A stretch of DNA of 64,000 nt, from contig JAWQUS010000023.1 in assembly GCA_036365455.1 (NCBI GenBank), positions 9,672,001 to 9,736,000 on the forward strand. The letters are read 5' to 3'. The position numbers and the translations under genes were made by a program. The stretch comes from Macrosoma leucophasiata (taxonomy: Eukaryota > Arthropoda > Insecta > Lepidoptera > Hedylidae). The notes under the pieces are model-generated. The model saw only the letters and a program-made list of their open reading frames with translations. It had not been told where the DNA came from and did no database searches. Shown piece after piece: positions 11,054 to 21,785 of this stretch; the stretch's first letter is position 1; each line of letters begins with the position of its first letter.

Positions 11054-11208
11054 CTTAGTGTGATATTCACAGACCACACTACGACTTTACTTTGAGCAAA
11101 GTATGCTTAGAACTGTCAGTAAAGTATGAGTTTTGACAGTTCTAAGCATTAGCATACCTACTTTGCTCGAAGTAAAGTCGTAGTGCGGTCCGTGAATCTC
11201 ACCCTAAG
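11054..11208. mobile_element. 155-bp foldback MITE
   Basis: The left arm (cttag, gtga, attcac, then accacactacgactttactt) and right arm (agtaaagtcgtagtgcggtc, cgtgaatctcac, ctaag) are reverse complements over nearly the whole element. An inner pair gcttagaactgtca / tgacagttctaagc surrounds a small loop. There is no room for a coding region. Confidence 0.8.
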
Positions 11209-12506
11209 ATAAAATTTAATAAAATATACCTACTACCTAATATACAATCTTACATATACCTATGTGCATTCGTACTAGTCATTTCAATGTACGAGCCTGT
11301 AGCATTTTCAAACCTACAAATTATTAATTTTTAATCAGAACAACTAAGAATAAATGTAATGACGCAAAATACAAAACAGTTCCTTAATAAAATTGAAATC
11401 AATACACGTCGATCTATTTGCGGATGATATAAAAGTTATTTATACGTTATAAAATTTGTTTGCTTTAACTGCAACGCCCTTGGAGGCTTATATACTGACA
11501 CACAGACATTACCGTGAACTATTTATGGATTTCAAAATAATGTTTCAAAAATACCAATAGCAGTTGATTTCTGGCCAATAAAAGTTTTTGATATGATTGA
11601 TGAGGTATTGATCTGTGGAGATAGGAATGATGTCATACTGATGTACTAGTATCGTCGAAAAAATATAGATAATTATTTTGTTTTGTTATTTTGTTGTGTT
11701 TTTTCAGTAAATTGATAGTTCCATCTCTGAAAACCAGAATCTTGTGTGTTTTTGCGAATCTGCTTACAAAGTCAACATTTTCCAAGTAGGGCGAAAAGCC
11801 GCCGTAGTGACTAGATAAATATCGAGGGTGGCAGTGTGTCATAAAAGAATTGATATTTCAGAAAAAAAAACAAATATAAGCACAATTTCATGAATTATAT
11901 TCCTACTTGCCTATGTGTTTTTGTGTTCATTTACCTCTGTCTACCACTTCGGGGATTAAGGGCATGAAGTTAAGTTTTTAAAATTAGATCACCAACCATG
12001 ATTACGGTTGGTGTTCCAATTTTGTTGTGGTGTTAAACGAAGTGTTAAATTTTATGCATACCACATACGACACTTACACCCTGCGCGTAACACATGAATA
12101 ATTATATCTATAATAACTGTCAATACCTGTAATACGATATATTTACGTTCTCAATACTTAATTAAGTTTTGAATCGCATGTCATAATCAAATTACGCTAT
12201 CTGATTGATTATATTAATAATTAAGAAAGTTAACCGTGTTTAATATTCAATTTAAGTGACTGGTATTTAATTAAAATCGACAGATTGTACTCAAATTAAC
12301 GATATTTCGCGCTTCTGTTTTACACAGGTATTCCTGCCTACATGAAAGAAATGGAAAAAGGTATACAATAATGATGCATACATGCATCACGATTTACCTG
12401 TTGTGTGAAGCTATTCCCCACACTTGAGTGGATGCAAAAAAAGTATTTTTTTATATTAGATAGGTAAAACAGTTGTTTATTAAGTTCACACAAATCTCTC
12501 ACCGAT
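11209..12506. other. No recognisable gene
   Basis: A+T-rich. The minus-strand frame at 11633-11842 (69 codons) has no motif. A short phrase at 11930-11960 (acctctgtctaccacttcgg) resembles the distal block of SINE family C. Confidence 0.45.
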
Positions 12507-12570
12507 CTGAGTGCCTAGTGCGAGATTTCCGATCGCGATTTTCGATCGCGATCTCATAAGAGTAAACGCA

Positions 12571-13044
12571 AAGGAGATGTTGCGAGATCGGCCCTGGTTC
12601 GTACACGTCCTCAAAAAATGGGTAAACTAAAGAAGAATCCAAAAAAAAATACAATTAATTTATTCAAGAATATATTTTAGAGTTACAACCACATTTAATT
12701 CAAACGATTTTATCATTTTCATCTATGCTAAACATGGCGACGATACAGTCGACATTTGGGATCAATCGATTTTGGTAGTATTTAGAAAATATTACTTTTT
12801 TCTCCAAGTTCTATAATCAAAATACAATTTAAAAAATGAAAATGTCAAAATGACATCGCCCGCCATATTCGCCATGTTAGTTTTGAGTTGCAATTCTAAC
12901 TGAAAATTATGTTTTGTAACTGCAAATAAAGCTAAATAAGTTAAAATATGCAGTAAAAAACGTTTTTATATTGATTTTGCCCGTTTAATGATATTGTGTA
13001 CAATACATGGCCGGAGGTCCATACATTTTTGCAACATCTCCTTT
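12571..13044. mobile_element. Inner MITE with aaggagatgttgc TIRs
   Basis: Termini aaggagatgttgc (12571-12583) and gcaacatctcctt (13031-13043). The same roughly 500-bp sequence occurs inverted at 47709-48209 with TA on both flanks. Internal landmarks shared by both copies are tgtattgtacac-type, tttactgcatatttt-type and gcgaatatggcgggcgatgt-type blocks. It is non-coding in all frames. Confidence 0.8.
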
Positions 13045-13107
13045 GTATGGAATTGAAGGAGCGTCATCTAGCGGTGAACAGAGGACGCTCCTTCAATTCC
13101 ATACAAA
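13042..13107. repeat. 22-bp perfect inverted repeat
   Basis: Arms 13042-13063 (tttgtatggaattgaaggag, then cg) and 13086-13107 are exact reverse complements around a 22-nt spacer containing tcatctagcggtgaacag. It lies between the inner MITE end and the right half of the outer element. Confidence 0.85.
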
Positions 13108-13366
13108 TCTGCGTTTACTCTTACGCGATCGAATTCGCGTAAGTGTTTATAAAATCTCGCACTAGGCACTCAGGAGGCCAATATTGGCGGAGACACAATT
13201 GAAATCAATTGTTGACATGTCGTGTGACAAAACCCCTTTAAAAAATATTGAATTTAAAAAAAATCAAATGTCATACCCTATTTTCTTGTGAATCGACGGG
13301 TTAATAATCAAATTTTTTGATGCAATGATTCCCTAGTTCATAAAATCTCGACAAATACGTTACATG

Positions 13367-13648
13367 GTTTTTATATGTAGTTAAGTGGTAAACAAGCATG
13401 CAGTTCACATTGATGTTAAATGATGACTGCAGCCTATAGACACCCACACAAAGGCCAAGGTCAAAATGGAGATGCTTTACCACTCCTGAGGCCTAAGGTG
13501 TTATGCCTCTGTGCCGAAATTATAGGGCCGTACATTACAACCTGACCGGAACACGATACTGCTGAACACTACCATTTAGCGGCAAGTATATTACGTCAGG
13601 CGGTGGTGCCTACGCCCGCGAGCTCTGTCACTGGAGTTCTACCACCAG
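13367..13648 (-). repeat. Family A interspersed repeat, full length
   Basis: All landmarks are present, from the T-rich end (tttttatatgtag) through gcagcctatagacaccca, gaggcctaaggtgttatgcc, tagggccgtacatt and ccatttagcggcaag to the head at ctaccaccag. The short minus-strand frame over it is not a gene. Confidence 0.85.
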
Positions 13649-13653
13649 TAAAA

Positions 13654-14168
13654 ACAGAACTAGGACAAGAACCAGGAGGAATAATAAATCAATTAATTTG
13701 TTTCAACACGAAAACCGTCCCGTGAAGTAAAGATGAGTTTGACGCGACCGTTAACATTTTGATGTGGTTATTTAATAACTCCGTTTCTTCGCTATTATCA
13801 CCGATGTTTTGCCAGTTTTATTGTTTTTTTTTATTTTTGAATATCATATTTTAATCCTTTGATTATGAAATATATGTATTTTAACTTTTATTCTCATAGT
13901 CCCGACAAAAACAAATCCAAAATCACAAAAATCATCTAGCCGGTGTAACTGGCACGAGTTGGTTTTATGTACACAGATTAAGAAAAAGAGTTCATAAATG
14001 TTTCCACAATACATTTCAAAGTTTCAACAGAACTAGTGCCAGACAAATAATAAATCAATTAATTTGTTTCAACACGAAAACCGTCTCGTGAAGTGCCTAC
14101 ATAAAGATGAGTATTTACGCGACCGCTAACATTTTTACGTGGTTATTAAATGATTCCGATTCTTCTTC
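13654..14168 (+). repeat. Direct duplication of about 140 bp (two copies)
   Basis: Copies at 13654-13795 and 14027-14168 share aacagaactag, aataaatcaattaatttg, tttcaacacgaaaaccgtc, aagatgagt and acgcgaccg. They differ by small indels (for example gtgcctacat in the second). The spacer of about 230 bp is unrelated. This predates the neighbouring family A insertion or is independent of it. Confidence 0.75.
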
Positions 14169-15008
14169 AGGGATATATAAAATTATAATGAAATCGTGGT
14201 TTTGTTTTACGGCACCTATTTGTCACCCATTATCACGGTTTATTTATGGCTTATGACTCGTTAGCATCTTCTCTATTATAGTTAAACACCTATAATTTAA
14301 TGACACACTGAACTATATTGCTGATATTTATGATGTTATAAATATATTTAATTCGTTCAAGTTCACCCAATATTTTCTCTTTCCGTCTGCGCCATGAAAT
14401 GCCAAAAAGAAGGCAATTATTTTGAAGATGGTGAAAGAAAATATGTTATTATTTTAATTATGAATAATTGGATGGTCGAATTCTAATAGCTTCGCTCAAT
14501 CAAGGGAGTGGTTAGTTATAAAATTTATTTAAAATAAGATTCATGAACGTTTTTAATATTTTGCCCGTGATCAATATAATTCAGAAAGATTTATTGTCCA
14601 CAACTGTTAAAACGAATGCTCCTAACGAATGTAATAGCTACATTTTTATCACGACAACTTGTTACTTTATTGTTTACGATCATTTTGTATATTGTTAAGA
14701 TTATCAAGTTTTTGGTAAAATTTGTGAAAACTATGTAAAAACCAAAACATCAAACTCTCAAATCTGAGTTCAATGAATACTACCTACTATCTCTATGTAG
14801 CAGATTAATAAGTGTGATACAGATTTCTTGGCTATGTTAGTGTAAGATAATGTCATAGTACTTATAATACTGAAAATTCAGCATGACCAGGTATATCGAG
14901 ATTTGGTAAAGTACTTAAACTACGAATCATACTGACTCAATACGTCACAATTTATTCAACGATACTACAGAAGTAAAAAAAAAAACAATATGAATAAAAT
15001 AAATACAA
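14169..15008. other. No recognisable gene or repeat
   Basis: A+T-rich, with no open frame or strong inverted repeat that I could see. Confidence 0.5.
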
Positions 15009-15166
15009 CATACTTGCCGTTAAATGGTAGTGTTTAGCACTATCACACCTTAGGCCTCAGGAGTGGTAACGCATCTGCACTTTGACCTTGGTCTTTATGT
15101 GGGTGTCTATAGGCTGCAGTCATCACTTAACATCATTGTGAACTGCATGCATGTATGCTGCTGCCT
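15009..15166 (+). repeat. Family A interspersed repeat, internal deletion
   Basis: Jumps from gtgtttagcactatc directly to acaccttaggcctcagg, missing about 55 bp of the consensus, then continues to the gaactgcatgc block near the 3' end. Confidence 0.75.
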
Positions 15167-15189
15167 TTTAATGTTTTCTACGTTTATTT

Positions 15190-15250
15190 TGGTGGTGGAG
15201 TTTTAATATTGGAGCTCGAGGGCGTAGGCGCTACCGCATTACATAATCTT
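15190..15250 (+). repeat. Family A head fragment
   Basis: ggtggtggagttttaatatt, then ggagctcgagggcgtaggcg and accgcattacataatc, is the head of a second family A copy lying 3' of the first. Confidence 0.55.
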
Positions 15251-16585
15251 AGGTCTATGGTTACGTGGTGGGGAACACGCGTAGCTATATGATGACTATA
15301 TTTTTGTACAACCATACTAAAAATGTTTAAGCTATCATCAACAATTACATCATATGATTTAATATTTAGCTAACGTTCGTAGGAGCACACAATAAGTGCG
15401 ATGTGTAAACATTTTCATTGTGCTAAAACCAGATAAGGAAATTGTTCAGATTCCACTATAATGAGCCAACAACCGGCCCGCCACGCACTTGTTTATAAAT
15501 CGGCATATGTTTTTCACCAAAATTTAATGTTCATCTACTTTTAAATCAAACACATGCTGTTTGTTTTAAAAAATGCTACAATCAGCAGATATATCCGCTC
15601 TATATTCTCAAGAATATACCTCACCACAATAAATATACGTAAGTCAATGATTCATTGTTACTTGCAAAATGTTTCACTTTTATTGTCCTATAGTCCTATC
15701 CCATAACTCATACTTTAATTACAAGTTTATCGAAAGGCATTACAATTAATTATTTAAACGGGCCGTACGACAGATACAAAATATTAATCCACGGCTAACA
15801 ATAGTAAAAAGGATGACAGCTTCGAGATTTATCGCTGAACATTTTCTACGTAAAACCGGTCCAATATTTAAATGTAGGCTCACGCACAGTAGTCGAGTTT
15901 CAATGCAAAATTGACACAAAGAGATGCGAAAAAAAATGCGTTATATTTTCACCGATTTAGGGCAAGTAAACTGTTATGCTTGGGCGAGGACACGTTGGGT
16001 ACTCAGAATAAACCTTTGCAATATTTATAATATTTTGTAAATGGCCCAATTTTCGGCCCGGTATCTCTTCGGTGTTGTAACATCGATATCTGAGATATCG
16101 TGCTCGTTTTTTTTATAATATCAGTCAAGTACTCAGAGATTAATATTCATGATGTGGTAGTTATTTTTTATAGCAACGCATTTAGGCTAAAAGGATATTA
16201 AATTAGTATTCAAATGTCAATAATGTTTCTGGCTTGTGAAAGTTTAATAACGTGTGTATACAGGGTGTAACAAAAATTCTCCGCGAACCTTGACTTTATG
16301 CCCTCCGTTAATCCGCTGTATAATCATAAATTCGTATTACATTTTTAAACGTCAGCCTCAGCGTTGTTTTTAGCTGGCATATAAAAATATTTCATAACTG
16401 CTTTAAATATTTTGGTCTTAAATTTTTTCGTTACTTTTATAATCAAAATCTGGCTCACTTAGCCAGATTTTGATCAATCCAAAATGGACTTTGATGGATA
16501 TGATTTCGTACAACTTAGAGATTTTATATAATGTGTTGTTATGTCAGGTATTTTTACCTATCATGGATTTTTTATGGTAACTTCA
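15251..16585. other. No recognisable gene
   Basis: A+T-rich. At 16260 the phrase cagggtgtaacaaaaattct resembles termini of common insect non-autonomous DNA elements, but I found no matching second end. Confidence 0.45.
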
Positions 16586-16885
16586 CGCCTGTAATCCCCG
16601 AAGGGGTAGGCAGAGGTAAAGGCATGCATTTAAGCATACATGCAAACACCCACGATTCGCCGGTTACGTTTTGGCCCATGTAACAGGTGGCGAGCGTGTT
16701 GACATCTCCGGGCACATTACCAAACTTCGAGGTACTGGGAAATTTCTAGAAAATGGAAAAATCCCAATAGGACCAGTGATAAAGGACTTAACACCATCAT
16801 CTCTGATAACCCCCTACCCGGGAATCGAACCCAAGACCTCAGCGTAGTAGTAGTGGCCTGCTACCACTAGGCTACCGAGGCAGTT
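16586..16885 (-). repeat. tRNA-derived SINE, family C, near full length
   Basis: On the minus strand: head aactgcctcggtagcctagt (A box), the block caggccactactactacgct, then B box ttgggttcgattcccggg, then a body through gtaatccccgaaggggtagg-type sequence at its far end. Fragments recur at 78-130, 296-375, 8073-8172 and 55487-55600. The head resembles a tRNA with D- and T-arm promoter boxes but no clean acceptor pairing. Confidence 0.75.
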
Positions 16886-16904
16886 TATTACGACAGGACC
16901 ATAA

Positions 16905-17046
16905 TTTATGGCCTACAGAGACATAACAGTTTGGGTCACAGGGGTAGCAACGTATCTCCATTTTTACCTATGTAGATGTCTATAGGCTGCAGTCGTCACT
17001 TATTAATATGAGCTGCATGCTTTTTTGCCACCTTCCTTACATAAAT
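16905..17046 (+). repeat. Family A interspersed repeat, 3' half
   Basis: Contains acagagacataacag, caacgtatctccattttta, gatgtctataggctgcagtc and gagctgcatgct, then cttacataaa. The head half is missing. Confidence 0.7.
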
Positions 17047-17204
17047 TAAATTTATTATTTAAAATGTGTCCGATTACGCTATATAGAGCTATTGTGTTCC
17101 AAGCAAATGTAATACACTTACTAGATAGGTATCAAATCGTGAGACGGAACAACAATGTGTTAACGGGTGGGCGGTTGTAGGAATAAATAGATAGACAAAC
17201 GAAC

Positions 17205-17246
17205 GGATAGACTGATAGATAGATAGATAACATAGATAAATAGATT
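17205..17246 (+). repeat. GATA microsatellite
   Basis: An imperfect run of gata units (gatagatagatagataacat). Confidence 0.8.
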
Positions 17247-17261
17247 TTAAAAAAATTACGC

Positions 17262-17432
17262 TCTCACTCATCGCCTTACACTAGGTATAAACCTCTATCG
17301 TGGGTGGTTCACACACAACACATATTAAAAACACATTTGTCCCGGTGCGGGGATAAAAACCGCTACTCTTCGAATCACAGAACATATTCGAATCAAACGG
17401 TCGCCTCACACCGCTGGACTAACCGGGTGATC
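17262..17432 (-). repeat. tRNA-derived SINE, family D
   Basis: Minus strand: cccggttagtccagcggtgt, gaggcgaccgtttgattcga, then agaggtttatacctagtgta. It matches 9618-9810 and carries a roughly 20-bp insertion/duplication around cgaatcacagaacatattcg. Confidence 0.65.
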
Positions 17433-17828
17433 CGATACTGACAAGGCCCCCTTGTGTGTAGTGAGTGGAGGAGAGCGGCATAAAGCACACGTACCATATG
17501 CTGTACTTTTTATTAAATATGAAATTAAATTGGAGAAAAACTTAAAATGCTGCATGGAATGAATTCAAAATCGAACAGCGCATTGAAAACAAGTCAGTGT
17601 AATTGTGACACCATCAGAATGCTACTCACGATCCTGTGTGATCGTGTCGCTAATGTGTATTTACTTTTACACTCATACACCCTCCCGAACACATGTTGTG
17701 TAATTAAAATAAATAATGTTGTAGGTGTAGTAGTATATTGTAGGCCCAGGAAGATCAAGTCTTGACCAAATAGGTAAGAACTGTCCGAACGTGGGTTGTC
17801 TTTGAAATAAGCGTGTTTATCTATATCT
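17433..17828. other. No recognisable gene
   Basis: Contains overlapping short frames on both strands (plus 17547-17765, minus 17594-17899) without family motifs. Near 17743-17790 the phrases aggcccaggaagatcaagtc and ctgtccgaacgtgg resemble the RTE-type LINE block seen at 55978-56040, so a degraded LINE piece may be present. Confidence 0.4.
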
Positions 17829-18612
17829 GGCCCTCCCATAGAGCAACACCGGCCGCGGTGGACCGGAGGGGAGTAGCCTCTGTCACAGTACAAGTACAAG
17901 AGTGACTATGCCTGTCGCCGAAGTGTTTAAATGTGTGCGTGAAATTGTTTATGTATTTTGTTAAAGTCAAGGTGTGAGTTTCATAGTAATAGACGATTTT
18001 TAAGCTATTGCATACCTTCTATCGCGGGCCTTGAGCGCGGGGAACGAATTCAGAAATTCCGTAACGTAAAAACCTCACGCTCCCCACTCCGACAGGCACG
18101 AAGGTGTGGCTTAAAGGCCGTGCATTGTCTAACGTCGTTTCTTTTCGGCAGTCTTCGACACGGAGTTTGTGTGCGTTCAACTAGACGTATTGTACGACTC
18201 TACGAAGCTCGCACGAATCGAGACGAGCTGCTCCGAAATCGGATGAATACAAAAGCATGCAGAATGCAGCTGTTTATATGTATTGTAAAATAATAAAAAT
18301 ATTTCAAACAATATTAACTTTTTTATTTAATAAAGGAAAAAAAATGTTTTCTTATCGGTCACCACACTCAAAAAGTGTAACTTGAATTAATATCAAAGAA
18401 AAAAAGAAATACTGCAAAACTAAAATAAATAAATAATTATAATTGCATAAGTTGATACAAAATGCTATGCAATAGCTTTACCGCGGCAGTCCCCGTGTGC
18501 CACACGTCGATTTTGTTGTGTGTGTGTGTCATACGAATTTCTATTTTGTATCGGTAATAAACGCTATGGCTAGTCCCCTCCGGTCCGCCTTGTTGCTCTA
18601 TGGGCCCTCCAC
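17829..18612. mobile_element. Foldback-like unit with long imperfect inverted arms
   Basis: The left arm (catagagcaaca at 17838, gaccggaggggagtagcc near 17862, agctattgcata at 18003) is mirrored on the right (tatgcaatagct near 18465-18476, ggctagtcccctccggtc near 18568-18585, tgttgctctatg near 18591-18602). The enclosed core is G+C-richer than its surroundings and includes a 111-codon open frame (17958-18293) followed by an aataaa-type signal. I do not recognise its product. It could be a non-autonomous transposon or two inverted copies of one repeat. Confidence 0.5.
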
Positions 18613-18634
18613 ACTTTCCGCCTACCCCATAAGG

Positions 18635-18668
18635 AATCCATGCTCGAAGTCAAATTTTCTTTCATTTT
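18635..18668 (+). repeat. SINE family B 3' end fragment
   Basis: gctcgaagtcaaattttctt then tcatttttttt matches the 3' tail after the tRNA-like part at 45965-46060. Confidence 0.4.
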
Positions 18669-18685
18669 TTTTAAATTACATCGTC

Positions 18686-18942
18686 TACAGTATCCAACAA
18701 GAAATATTGCGCATCGATCATGGAAAGGAGACTTCGGCTTAATTCAGGTCTGTAGACCGTTATCTCTTTCGCACTTTACCTATGTGACGTTTGTCGACCA
18801 TTTTGATCACGTTTTGACCAATCCCAGACTATCAGTGTTAACGTTGGCAGTGTGCAGCAAAGATAACGCTCTACTTAGTCGAAATAAGGTGATTGTCTCT
18901 TTCGTGGGCTCGATGTGCAAAATTTTTTGCTACCGTACTGTT
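18686..18942. mobile_element. MITE, family E
   Basis: Left terminus tacagtatccaacaagaaat and right terminus with gctcgatgtgcaaaatt and gtactgt form TIRs of about 33 bp. Internal blocks aggtctgtagaccgttatct and gataacgctctacttagtcg are the family's secondary inverted pair. It is non-coding, and the open frame across it is a shadow. Confidence 0.75.
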
Positions 18943-19054
18943 CGGTACAGTTGCTAGCTACACGCACACAGTAAAATTAAAACTGTGCGTAATTTAAGTT
19001 CAAATAACACACAATGAATGTTCTTTGAAATAACAATAATTCATCGCCTGTCAG

Positions 19055-19140
19055 TGTGTGAGTGTGGAGAGTGTGGAGCGCCAGATATCCCAGTCCTGAC
19101 ACACCCTTACTTCTTCTACATTCATCATTCTCCTGTCAGT
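19055..19140 (-). repeat. RTE-type LINE 3' end fragment (ATAC-tail family)
   Basis: The plus strand gagtgtggagcgccagatat, cccagtcctgacacac and catcattctcct is the reverse complement of the C-terminal block seen at 56060-56145. Confidence 0.6.
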
Positions 19141-19194
19141 GGCTAGAGATATTCTGAAAATATTGTTTGTAATGACATAACGGTGACAATAGCG

Positions 19195-19268
19195 AGAATT
19201 TTGTTGTGTATAAAAAAATTATACCTCTTCGGGAACGCACAAGGATCCAAAGGGTTGAAAAAAAAACG
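19195..19268 (+). repeat. Dispersed repeat, copy 1 of 2
   Basis: ttgttgtgtataaaaaa, then cttcgggaacgcacaaggat and ccaaagggttgaaaa recur at 62678-62758 with few changes. It is of unknown class. Confidence 0.65.
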
Positions 19269-20270
19269 TTTTCACGTCACCTGCCATGTTACTATGATAA
19301 AGTGAGGTAAATTTAATGCAAAAAAACTGGAACCATGTCCAAGGGAAGTGTCTTGTCGGTCCTGTCTATAATACTTTGTTTAGTACGTATAGGTCAATGA
19401 AGTAACAGTTTTAATTACTAAAATAACATACCAATCTAAACGTTATTCAAATATAGAACTGGATATAATTAGGATTTGGACTACGATTTCGTTCATAGAT
19501 TAATTAGCAAAAGCTTATTTCACGCTATTGATGATAACTGTGGCTAAAAGGTAACATCTCATGTTGGAGTTGATACACAAATTAACAGTATTAGCTAATG
19601 TTTGTTAAGCGTATCCCGTTGCCATAGTAACTTCCGTGTTCAGAGACTCCCCGGGGTATAATAAAATAAAGCTGTTCAAAAAATAGAACACTTTTAAATT
19701 TATTACGATTTACGAACATAAAAAAAACTAGCCTGGACACAATGTGCTCTGTGCTAAGTTTGCATAATATATAACTTTTTTGTAGGCTAAGCCCAGTGGA
19801 TTTTAGTGCACAACCTTCTTGTTTTTAGCCTATTTACTAATTTATACAAGCGCGTGTGGCCGATTTTAAGAATGTAGGTATACGTCTTTTGTTTTTTTTT
19901 GCTTAATTTATTTTTTATGCGAATCACATGTATAGATGATAAAAACAATAGAAATAAGTAAATAGGAACATAGGTAGGTCAGCACCTTATATTAGTAGAA
20001 ATGTTTATATAACTGTTGTTTTTAAAAAATCTTTTTAGGGCATTGAAAGACAAAGGAATTGTTTCATTCTGATCACATTCATTTAAAAGTATATGACTAA
20101 AGAGCTAATATTTGTAGGTATTAGGGAAAAGTAAATTTTCTTTCATAATTAAAGATTAATTTGTGCAATTGAGTGCTTTTATATTCTTTTTTTTTTCTTT
20201 GTTATTACAATGGCAGTTACCCACTACCTTAGTACTTCAGCCAGATTGTGGTGTAATTTAGCCTCAGTCA
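19269..20270. other. No recognisable gene
   Basis: A+T-rich, with long T runs, no convincing open frame and no inverted repeat. Confidence 0.5.
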
Positions 20271-20273
20271 TAA

Positions 20274-20297
20274 CTCAGTCATGACGTCATGACTGAG
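20274..20297. promoter_or_regulatory. 24-bp perfect palindrome centred on a CRE
   Basis: A perfect palindrome, ctcagtcatgac joined to its own reverse complement. The centre is tgacgtca, the full CRE/ATF site. A half copy (gcctcagtcat) precedes it. No promoter is attached to it in this window. Confidence 0.6.
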
Positions 20298-20339
20298 GCC
20301 TCTATAGACTAGTCTAGATATGTCTCTATAGACATCTAC

Positions 20340-20418
20340 GCAAAAACCAGCCTATGCTGCAGTCATCACATAACATCCTTGTGAGCTGCTTGCTTGTTTG
20401 CCACCTTCGTTAGATCAA
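20340..20418 (+). repeat. Family A 3' fragment
   Basis: cctatgctgcagtcatcaca, taacatccttgtgagctgc, then gcttgtttgccaccttcg. Confidence 0.6.
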
Positions 20419-20717
20419 AAATGTAAGTAAACTTAACGGTGCTAAACCTGAAAAAAACAACCAAAACACAAAATTTATTAAAAAAAACTTACACCCAGCA
20501 CTTGATAGATTTGTTTAGCTAGTGACTGAGATGTCTCTTCAAAGGTCATATGTTTGGGTGAATGAACTTTTTAGAGTGATCCGTTTTTCCCTTCAAACAT
20601 CAAATGGCTTAATCAGTCCATAAAGTATGATAAATATTATTTTTTGAAACACTTATTTGGAGAAAGTAATGCTTATTATTATTGTTACTTAGTAGCTTAT
20701 GTTTATTATTCTTTTTA

Positions 20718-20999
20718 CTGGTGGTAGAACTCCAGTGACAGAGCTCGCGGGCATAGGCACCACCGCATTACCTAACCTACTTGCCGCTAAATGGTAGTGT
20801 TTAGCACTGTCGTGTTTCGGTCAGGTGGTAATGTACGGCCCTGTAATTTCCGACACAGAGGCACAACACCTTAGCCCTCAGGCGTGGCAATGCATCTACA
20901 TTGAAATCTCTGGTTTCATGTAGATGTTTATCAGCTACAGTATAACTTACCATCAATGTGAACTGTAAGCTTGTTTGCCACTTCATGACATTAAAAAAG
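20718..20999 (+). repeat. Family A interspersed repeat, full length
   Basis: Head ctggtggtagaactccagtg through gctcgcgggcataggcacca, ggtggtaatgtacggccctg and gcctgtttgcc-like blocks to cattaaaaaagc. The minus-strand frame over it is not a gene. Confidence 0.85.
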
Positions 21000-21378
21000 C
21001 ATACCAAATTATCTCCTTCAATATTTCCCATACAATTTTTTAAGTTACGCACATGAACATTTCATTGCTTATCTTTCATAATGAAGGTAGATAGGTACTT
21101 ACAGTTATTAGACTAGGGGCCCTTTTCATACAACGATTTCAGCTCGTGTAACCTAGTTAGCTGGGCTGATAAGAGAAATTAGGGAGATAAACTGATAACA
21201 GCCTCACCTACGTTGACATTGGGTTCCGACCTTGGGTTGAACGTGATTTGAATTGAAATAAAAATTAACGTCACTTTAGTCTTCTCATGATTTTTACACT
21301 GAAGCAAAAGTAAACATAACGCGAGCATAAACTCACACCATCAAATTAAGTACTAGGTATTTTATTGCAAAACAAATA

Positions 21379-21785
21379 AAGTAAATCCGGCTCTGGTATA
21401 TATTAAATTACAGGAAAGAATTGATGAATTGATGGATAATGGACAAAATTGCATTAAGATATCTTGTATGTTTATTGTATAAACACTCAAAGGAAATATG
21501 CTATCATTTTAAAGTTAAATAAGAAAACTAAATCCAGCTCTGCTTTTTATCAAACTTTGGGAAAGAATGCACAAAATAATGGAGAAAATTGCACTAACAT
21601 TCTTTGTATAATTTATTAGATTGATACGTTAAACTTTGAATGCTATCCTTTCATTCTTATACTAGTACCTATACTAAATCCGATTCTGTTGACAATAAAG
21701 CTGGGGAATTATTTAATGAAATAATGGAGGAAACTACATTAAAATTCTTTGTATAATTTATAAGATCGATACACTAAAATACAGG
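21379..21785 (+). repeat. Ancient tandem triplication, unit about 147 bp
   Basis: Three diverged units begin near 21381 (taaatccggctctgg), 21529 (taaatccagctctgc) and 21674 (taaatccgattctgt). Each continues with a gggaaagaat-like phrase, ataatgga, aaattgca or aaactaca, and attctttgtataattta. Confidence 0.75.

Larger units (their letters stand above)
12507..13173. mobile_element. Outer foldback element with 22-bp TIRs
   Basis: Perfect 22-bp terminal inverted repeats lie at 12507-12528 (ctgagtgcctagtgcgagat, then tt) and 13152-13173. A second inverted pair, 12557-12570 with 13110-13123 (14 bp, taagagtaaacgca form), follows inside. Between these lie gcgatcg palindromes and a separate inserted element. 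No target duplication is obvious. Confidence 0.8.

Noticed and set aside
17205..17246. CRISPR-like spacing of repeats
   Set aside because: It is a simple GATA microsatellite. No CRISPR array is expected or seen; the DNA is eukaryotic.
17958..18293. 111-codon plus-strand frame
   Set aside because: No family motif; it lies inside a foldback-like unit. Kept only as a remark on that unit.
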